Assembly (NCBI RefSeq): GCF_026151205.1
Contig: NC_087073.1
Coordinates: 16,573,837-16,637,836 of the forward strand
DNA: 64,000 nucleotides
Source of the DNA: Bolinopsis microptera
Taxonomy: Eukaryota > Ctenophora > Tentaculata > Lobata > Bolinopsidae
Direction: 5' to 3'
A model generated the notes under the pieces. That model had not been told where the DNA came from and searched no databases. It was given only the letters and a program-made list of their open reading frames with translations. Position 1 is the stretch's first letter, and the number at the start of each line of letters is the position of its first letter. The translations under genes and the position numbers were made by a program. Positions 56,926 to 64,000 of the stretch are shown in pieces.

Positions 56926-59900
56926 TCATTTTCTCTTTGCACTCTTGCGTGATTTGCCGCGAACCTTGATCATGGAAGCTGTGGTAGGGTCCATAGCTGA
57001 ATCTCCCCTGAAAATATCGTTATAAGCTCTAAGAACAAAACATCCATAATAGTCAAGCAAATAGCAATATAATCTTATCTCGTAGTTTAAAGGTGTACAC
57101 CGAGATATGGAAAGAATTTTAACATTTTTGTTTTTTAACTCAATCTGATAGTCAAGCGAATATATTAAATTGCTATTTATAATTACAATATACACCAGTA
57201 AATTCATAGTACTTAGGTCAAACTTACTTGAGTTTCTTGGCTGCTTTCTTATTTTTCTTGTGTTTCTTGGCACTGCTAGATCCCTTGCTAGGATCTCCTC
57301 CAAGCGTTCCCTTCTCTAGCGCACGCTCCAAGATTGTGCTAGACTTGACGGCCTGAAAATAATTTGTTTAGTAGTACTCACATTACAGCTACTATTGCCA
57401 CTAAAATTTAACAGCATCAGTTTAAACTACATATTAAAAACATTTTAATATAAATAAATCAACTCTAGCAATACAAAGTACTCACCATTCGTTGAAAAGT
57501 GGCCACGAAGAATCCTCCCAGCTCGGCAGTTGGCATTACTCTCAAACACTTACTTGCTGAAAACCATCATCATTCAATCCAATTACTGGCTATAAATTAT
57601 ACAAACTATTGTACAGCATCTGTTATATCAGCACTAATTAAACCCAATCAATTCTATTTTCTTATCTTATCATTACTTTTTCACTTATAATACTTACAAA
57701 TATCAGTAGGAATGTTCTTCATGTTGACGAGAGGGTGATAGAAAGAGTCGTTGGTGAGAACAGATTCTCTAACTGCACTGTCCACAGGGACGAGACGGAA
57801 GGGGCTATCATCAGAGGACTCGCTCAACTCATCACACACCTTTCTAACGAGGTGTTCACACTCTTGAGGGTGGATGGAGCGGGTGAAGAACACCACACAG
57901 CTTACTTTGGGAACTACAGGAGAGAGGAGGGGTGTTAGAAAGAGGTTAAACGAAGGTTCTCAACTATGTTACTACATGGGGAATGCATTTCTCATTGTGA
58001 TGCAGTATAATTGGATTTTTAACTAATACTGGTATTATTTTTAAGATGGAGCCCTTCATCACTATGTTTAGTACGACAAATGAAAGTTTCATCTGACAAG
58101 AAATACAGGTGAACTGACAGCTGAGTGCGTGTTTAAGGGTGAGGTACTGTGTTGTCACATATCGGGGGAGACTGGCAGTGTCACATGGTCCTTTAGCTAC
58201 TGCTGGCAGGATCTTCTCCCCTTCCTCCACCACCAACTCTGTGAGAACACACCATCAGAGGATTATAGAGGATACAATCAGAGTACAACTTTACTTTTGT
58301 ATTAGGTGTTCAGTGTTCAGTGTAAACAGTACATATTTAGCACAGACTGCTAGTGTAATTTGTAAAGAACGGGTAAATACGAGGAAAACACTTACCGACA
58401 ATATCCACCACTCCAGATAGGCTACTAGGAGGGTTACACAGTATCCCCCGTACCCCTTTAAATATCTTATCTTTACAGCTTGACTGGAGAAACGGCTCGT
58501 TCACTATGTGGACGTTGGAAGCGTTCAGAGTGTCAGATTTAGTGAGCAGCTTTTCTGTGGCGTCGGGAGCGGGACCAAACGCTAAAACTGACCCTTCCTT
58601 ACTCTGTAGCGCGGCTAGATAACATGCTGCGTTCCCTGTAACCAGTTATTAGTTAGATCAAGGGAATGTTCTTAACAAAATTATTAAATGAACAAACTGG
58701 ATCCATAACACGCTCCACGATAGGTTTGGGGTTTTTTAGCCTGTTTCTACAATCAACGCAATAACCTATCAGTTGTTCACTATTCATTACCTGTCCCGAT
58801 ATCAGTGACAATGACGTCATCGTTAGAAGAGGGCCCGTTAGGAGAGATCATATTGTGGAGAATTGAGGCTGCTACTACTGTGCTCTTATCCTGGTACATT
58901 ATCTTGTCAAAATTGTATATCTATTGAACGAAAACATAGTATTTACACTAAAGTTAAAATTAAAAAATGCTCATCGCAGATAAACACATACATTAGATTT
59001 GATATCAAAGACAAAATTGATACGTTTATTCAAATTGCTTCACCAAACCTGAAGTAGCAAGGATCCGTCGTGAACCAGAGCGAAGTTAGTGAGATCATCT
59101 TTACTGTCGGGTGAGAAGACGAGGAGTTGCTCCAATAGAGGATCACAGTAGAAAGAGAACGGTGTCCAGGGTTCCAGGGGGGCTATCTTGGTGTAACCCC
59201 GGTTTTCTAGCGTCATTATCACCTGGTGGAATGGTTTCAAGTTAGGGTTGCTGCTTTCTTATCACTCGAGGACCCAGTGTTAATAAAATCAGTGAGTGTA
59301 AGTGGAGGCGTATTGAGGATTAAGGTGTTGAAGAGAAAATGAGAATTCATTTAATAAATTACAGTACTGTACTAGGTAGAACTTAGTTAGTTCAATTACT
59401 TCCTAATCAGAATATTCAATATAACGTATTTAACAACAACAGACCTGGTCCTAATTAAGTGCGCGGCGCGGCACATCGCGCTACAAACCTGGTCCTTGTT
59501 CCTCCTGAGACTGTTCACCCTCACGTGTCTTGGAGTGCTTACACAGGACTTGTACCGTATCCGGATATCATTACTCATCAGTTGGTCCTCTTGGTATGCG
59601 TTACATTTTATCCTGCACCTGGTAAACATGAGATCACGTTAATTTCAGGACCTTCACATCGCAATTTTTCCTTCCGTGTTCCTTTTTTGTTTTCCTATAC
59701 TTGCTCAGTTTGTCAAAAACAATTTCTTCTTGGCAGCGAAATCGCCAAATATAGTAGCATATTTCCCTATTTTCACTGTGGTTCTAAAAGTATGGTGACC
59801 CAAATGTAGAACAAAATTGTAACTATTTTGGGTACTGACCTAGCGAAAGCAGCGTGGAACTTGGTCTTGAATCTGAGGAGAGCCTCGTGGACCTCCTGAA

Positions 59901-62900
59901 CCTCCCTGACAGTCTCCCCAAACTCGCACTGGTACGCTCGGGGAGCCTTGAATCCCAGTAACTTGAGGTTGTAAAGCATCACTGCCACTAACGACTGACA
60001 TTGTCTGAACTGAGGATCACGAGAGGGTGGAGGGTTAGAAATGGAAACCTATTGGAGGTGAGAGGGGTTAGAAATGAAAACCTATTGGAGGTGAGAGGGG
60101 TTAGAAATGGAAACCTATTGGAGGTGAGAGGGGTTAGAAATGGAAACCTATTGGAGGTGAGAGGGGTTAGAAATGGAAACCTATTGGAGGTGAGAGGGGT
60201 TAGAAATGGAAACCTATTGGAGGTGAGAGGGGTTAGAAATGGAAAACCATTGGCGGTGAGAGGGGTTAGAAATGAAAACCTATTGGAGGTGAGAGGGGTT
60301 AGAAATGGAAATCTATTGGAGGTGAGAGGGATTAGAAATGGAAACCTATTGGAGGTGAGAGGGGTTAGAAATGGAAAACCATTGGAGGTGAGAGGGGGTT
60401 AGAAATGAAAACCTATTGGAGGTGAGTGGGGTTAGAAATGGAAATCTATTGGAGGTGAGTGGGGTTAGAAATGGAAACCTATTGGAGCTGAGAGGGGTTA
60501 GAAATGTAAACCTATTGGAGCTGAGAGGGGTTAGAAATGGAAACCTATTGGAGATGAGAGGGGTTAGAAATGGAAACCTATTGGAGGTGAGAGGGGTTAG
60601 AAATGGAAACCTATTGGAGCTGAGAGGGGTTAGAAATGGAAACCTATTGGAGCTGAGAGGGGTTAGAAATGGAAACCTATTGGAGGTGAGAGGGGTTAGA
60701 AATGGAAACTAATTGGAGGTGAGAGGGGTTAGAAATGGAAACCTATTGGAGGTGAGAGGGGTTAGAAATATAAACCCATTGTAGGTGAGAGGGGTTAGAA
60801 ATGGAAACCTATTGGAGCTGAGAGGGGTTAGAAATGTGAACCTATTGGAGCTGAGAGGGGTTAGAAATGGAAACCTATTGGAGGTGAGAGGGGTTACAAA
60901 TGGAAACCTATTTGAGGTGAGAGGGGTTAGAAATGGAAACCTATTGGAGCTGAGAGGGGTTAGAAATGGAAACCTATTGGAGGTGAGAGGGGTTAGAAAT
61001 GGAAACCTATTGGAGGTGAGAGGGGTTAGAAATGGAAACCTATTGGAGGTGAGAGGGGTTAGAAATGGAAACCTATTGGAGGTGAGAGGGGTTAGAAATG
61101 GAAACCTATTGGAGGTGAGAGGGGTTAGAAATGGAAACTAATTGGAGGTGAGAGGGGTTAGAAATGGAAACCTATTGGAGCTGAGAGGGGTTAGAAATGG
61201 AAACCTATTAGAGCTGAGAGGGGTTAGAAGTACAGTAATACCTGGACGTAGCTGCTGTAAAAGTAAGTATCTAGTAACAGGTCCTCTATCACTTGAATAT
61301 CTGAAGAGGAAAACACAATTAAATTTACAGGTATGCAAAGTAAAATATTCATAACTTAATTATTCTTAACGATCGTGATTTTTTCCACACAAATTCCGAT
61401 GCTCAAGAAAGAAATCTCATTAAAGTTTCTGGTTCGAAACTTGTTGACTCACAGTGAAAAGTTCCAAGGGCTAGTTTATAAGTCTGCCTCATGAGATAGG
61501 GATCTGTTTTAAAATAGGAGGGCTGCGGAGGTAGTCCTCTCTGACCCTGTAAAGTTAAGTTGACATAATATATACTGAATTTTAGCATATTTTAGCATAT
61601 TGTATGCTGAATCTTATATTGGAAGATTATACCAAAATGATAAAGGTGCCGAAATCAGGGTCAGTGGAACTGAATGAGGGATCTTATCTGATTGAAAATC
61701 ATTTCATTATGTTATGAAATGAAACATCAAAGGTAATACGTTAACTTTAAGCTAGATAACCTGAATGTATTCGAGGTAAACACTGGCAGCTAGCATTACT
61801 CTGTGGTTGTAGGGGAGAAGGCGTTTTGTTCTCTGGATCGTGTTCACCTCCTCAAACTGGGGCTGAGGATCTGACAGAGATGGCTTAGATTTAGGATAAT
61901 ATTTAGGTTGATCTTGCATGTGGGCGGGATATGATGGTTTTGGTTGTCGGGAATAGAAATGTTGATCTGGCGGAGAGTGGTAAGTTTTATCTTAGGGAAA
62001 TAGCAAGGTTAAACAGGTTGGTAACCACATCGCTTTATTACCATATATCTGTTCAAATGGTCACATTTCTTTCTGTATCGACATAATATTGATATACGCG
62101 CTTGGAGTAGTTAAAGAGAAGAAGTCTCAAAATCAATGGAAAATAAGTGACATTTTTTACGAGAGCAGTGATAATCTACCCAACAATCACCTCATCTCTA
62201 TATTGTATAGATCCCTCGATTATAAGACACAAAAACCAGCTCAGCCAACTCTACATTTTCTAGACTAGTAATAAAGAATCGAGCAGCTGTATGCCACAGA
62301 TAAGAGGGTGAAATGAGTAGAAAAAAGAAAAACGGACAGAGAGTTCATGTTGATATCAAACATTTCAAACTTCAAAGCCGCAATGATCAATCGATTACCT
62401 TACTCGGGATTATTACGACGGGTTTATTAACGACCGGTTAAAATATGGTTCGGGAAAAATATGGCGAAATTGCTCAAAACCAACCACATTTTCCCGGTCG
62501 CCATTTTACCGGTGTCCAACCTTTCAATTTTAGATTCAAAAATTTTGTCTCAGATGTAAATTTCCTTATTAGAGATAAGCAAGTTTAGAAATTTTCGCAT
62601 TGCTAAAACTTGTGAAACAAGTCGAATTATCAATAATTGTTGAAAGTAGACAGAAATAATGACTCGTGGTTAATCAAACTAGATGGAAAATAATTTTTAA
62701 CATTTGAAGCGTAACAACCAGATCGATATTAAGATAAAGGGAGAGCTGTCTAGTCTTCCAATAAGTTGTAATCATCTTCGTTATCTTCATCTGGATCATC
62801 CCTTTCATCAGTTTTAATTAATTCAAGTTTTAATTTAACTGTTACTTTTACTTTGAGTCCTATTTCATTATGTAGAGATAGTCAATCTCTACTATAATTC

Positions 62901-64000
62901 AAAGAATTCTTTTTGTAGAATGTATGTACGACCGCCCACGTGCAAATTAGACGAGAAATAGGAATTTAGGTAACAACCAAAAGGTTCCATAGCAACGGTG
63001 TTTTAATGCACACATGCACGTGCAAAGATTGTTTTAACGTCATTTTGATCGGTTTTGTGGTAATTAAGTTGTGTTTAAAGTGTTTTATATTTAAATCGGC
63101 TGTATCTTCGGTTGAGATGGATATTTTTTGATGCGATTATAACTTTCTTTCAAAGAATACTACTAGCTTCGTCCCTGTTACCACGGGCTTTCTAGTACCT
63201 AATAAATTAAAAATTGGCCTATTTAAATCAAATTTGACAATAAGGATATATGACAAGAATTGGGCAAAAAGGTGAATTTTTTGCAATTTTAGCCAAATGA
63301 AGTCGAAAAACCTACAACAAGTGTCCCAATAGTCTTCTTTAGTGAATATAAGACAACGATTAAAATATGAGCACCCATACCCCTTGGGAACCCTAAAAGC
63401 TGAGTAGGCGGGTTTATTAACGACCGGTGAAAATGTGGTTCGGGAAAAATATGGCGAAATTACCCTAAACCCACCACTTTATCCCGGTCATAATAATCCC
63501 GAGTAAGGTATGTAGCGATATTGATGAATTAAAGTTCCACTTCTCTGATGTTAAATACACAACCTATAGATGTGGATACTGGCGGGGAGGTGAGACACAT
63601 TTGTTTACTTTAATAGTAAGTACATGTTCGGCGGGTTGAGGAGGTGATACACATTTGTTTACTTTAATAGTAAGTACATGTTCGGCGGGTTGAGGAGGTG
63701 ATACACATTTGTTTACTTTAATAGTAAGTACATGTTCGGCGGGTTGAGGAGGTGATACACATTTGTTTACAGAAGAGAGGATTAAGTTCCGCTGTATGAT
63801 ATTACATGCTCAGATATCACACACATCAGAGATATCTAGATTGATAGATAATACTCAGCAGAACATGCAGCAGAAAGTGCTTGTCTCCAACACAGAATAA
63901 ATAACATAGCCACTATAGTCTACCGTCACCCTACCTTGGTTCATGAATATCCAAACAAAATCGTTCCAATCTTTAATATCCCAGAAACCTTCGGGCAGGG
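56926..64000 (-). CDS. NSUN7: NSUN7-like RNA m5C methyltransferase family protein (5' end beyond window)
   Basis: Fourteen exons in phase: 63935->64000 (partial), 61761-61990, 61453-61546, 61242-61300, 59840-59994, 59489-59618, 59049-59222, 58791-58890, 58396-58635, 58119-58238, 57698-57913, 57486-57556, 57228-57352, 56926-57007; about 620 aa visible (human 718). Recognisable blocks: VMLAASVYLEYIQ; LLRFKTKFHAAFARCRIK; LLVFSPDSKDDLTNFALVHD; SAM motif TDIGTGNAACYLAA; LKHALSFPKVSCVVFFTRSI; ELGGFFVATFQRM; Lys-rich tail KKHKKNKKAAKKLK. The NOP2/Sun family methylates cytosine-5 in RNA with two cysteines, in motif IV (PC) and motif VI (TCS). Here these read NPPSS and TRS, so both are missing and the protein is probably not an active methyltransferase. 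NSUN7 in mammals is linked to sperm motility and to enhancer RNA. Confidence 0.88.
60023..61229. repeat. 33-bp minisatellite in an NSUN7-like intron
   Basis: About 36 copies of a 33-bp unit containing GGTGAGAGGGGTTAGAAATG and CCTATTGGA, with scattered variants (GAGCTGAG for GAGGTGAG). The unit is a multiple of three and stop-free on the plus strand, so three apparent frames (EVRGVRNGNLL repeats) cross it. It lies wholly between exons 61242-61300 and 59840-59994. Confidence 0.96.
62398..63508. mobile_element. 1.1-kb TIR element, TA target duplication
   Basis: Ends CCTTACTCGGGATTATTA and TAATAATCCCGAGTAAGG are inverted and flanked by TA on each side. Both ends also carry GGTTCGGGAAAAATATGGCG blocks and CCCGGTC pieces. 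No transposase frame. It shares the CCTTA end and GCGGGTTT subterminal style with 14826-15125, and it contains an internal copy of another repeat (62885-63197). Located in the NSUN7-like intron next to the window edge. Confidence 0.8.
62885..63197 (-). mobile_element. Second copy of the TACTAGAAAGCCCGTGG repeat, nested
   Basis: Reverse-orientation relative of 48842-49146: GGTAACAGGGACGAAGCTAG, ATCAAAATGACGTTAAAACA, TGCACGTGGGCGGTCGTACA and GAATTATAGTAGAGAT match in order. It sits inside the TIR element at 62398-63508, which suggests insertion into that element. Confidence 0.75.
63583..63771 (+). repeat. 54-bp tandem repeat, about 3.5 copies
   Basis: Unit contains ACACATTTGTTTACTTTAAT, AGTAAGTACATGTTCGGCGG and GAGGAGGTGAT. 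Copies are almost identical; the last breaks off at TTGTTTAC. Non-coding, in the NSUN7-like intron. Confidence 0.93.

Noticed and set aside
57499-58420. Plus-strand frames of 63-93 codons
   Set aside because: Shadows across NSUN7-like exons and introns on the other strand.
60023-61229. CRISPR-like array of about 36 regular repeats
   Set aside because: No unique spacers; units abut directly, and the setting is an intron in an animal genome.
60001-61354. Frames with EVRGVRNGNLL repeats (leucine-rich look)
   Set aside because: 33-bp intronic minisatellite, bounded by good NSUN7-like exons on the other strand.

Overview
The window is nuclear DNA from an animal. Nearly every gene is split by short GT-AG introns. 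The recognisable products are metazoan housekeeping or signalling proteins: a CENP-E-type kinesin, CHMP2A, NTMT1, TONSL, leukotriene A4 hydrolase, ribosomal protein S9 and NSUN7, plus LDLa-7TM receptor, galectin and thrombospondin type-1 domains. The DNA is AT-rich and full of small inverted-repeat elements, LINE remnants and minisatellites. I cannot name the species; an invertebrate, perhaps a non-bilaterian such as a cnidarian, is a guess. Exon boundaries below were read by hand from splice signals, and reading phase was checked at every junction that I list.

Layout. 0.3-1.5 kb: an intronless C2H2 zinc-finger gene (+). 3.4-13.8 kb: an 18-exon CENP-E-like kinesin (+). 14-18 kb: repeats. 18.1-32.4 kb: a dense head-to-tail cluster on the minus strand, CHMP2A, NTMT1, TONSL, LTA4H-like and RPS9 (listed left to right; transcription runs RPS9 to CHMP2A). 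32.7-37.5 kb: LINE remnants and dispersed repeats. 37.5-54.5 kb: a tandem segmental duplication; each copy holds the end of an LDLa-7TM receptor pseudogene (+) and a secreted galectin-family gene (-). 56.9-64.0 kb: an NSUN7-like gene (-) that runs off the right edge.

Main discoveries. (1) Two unrelated families of about 121-125 nt intronic repeats have the complete layout of box H/ACA snoRNAs: hairpin, ANANNA hinge, hairpin, and ACA three bases from the end. Three copies lie in three CHMP2A introns and three in three TONSL introns, one per intron, all in host sense. (2) The right-hand duplicated gene encodes signal peptide, galectin, TSP1, TSP1, galectin (420 aa). Its left-hand sister encodes signal peptide, an unrecognised domain and galectin (255 aa). 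(3) The duplication provides empty sites that date several insertions: a 694-bp palindromic element with TA duplication, a 288-bp inverted-repeat element, a retroposon with 11-bp target duplication, and a LINE tail that replaced part of the receptor's TM5 region.

How the genes relate: TONSL (replication-fork repair), the kinesin (chromosome congression) and CHMP2A (ESCRT-III) all act in chromosome or cell-division biology, but I see no sign of a functional cluster. The compact minus-strand run looks like ordinary gene crowding, with possible shared transcription.
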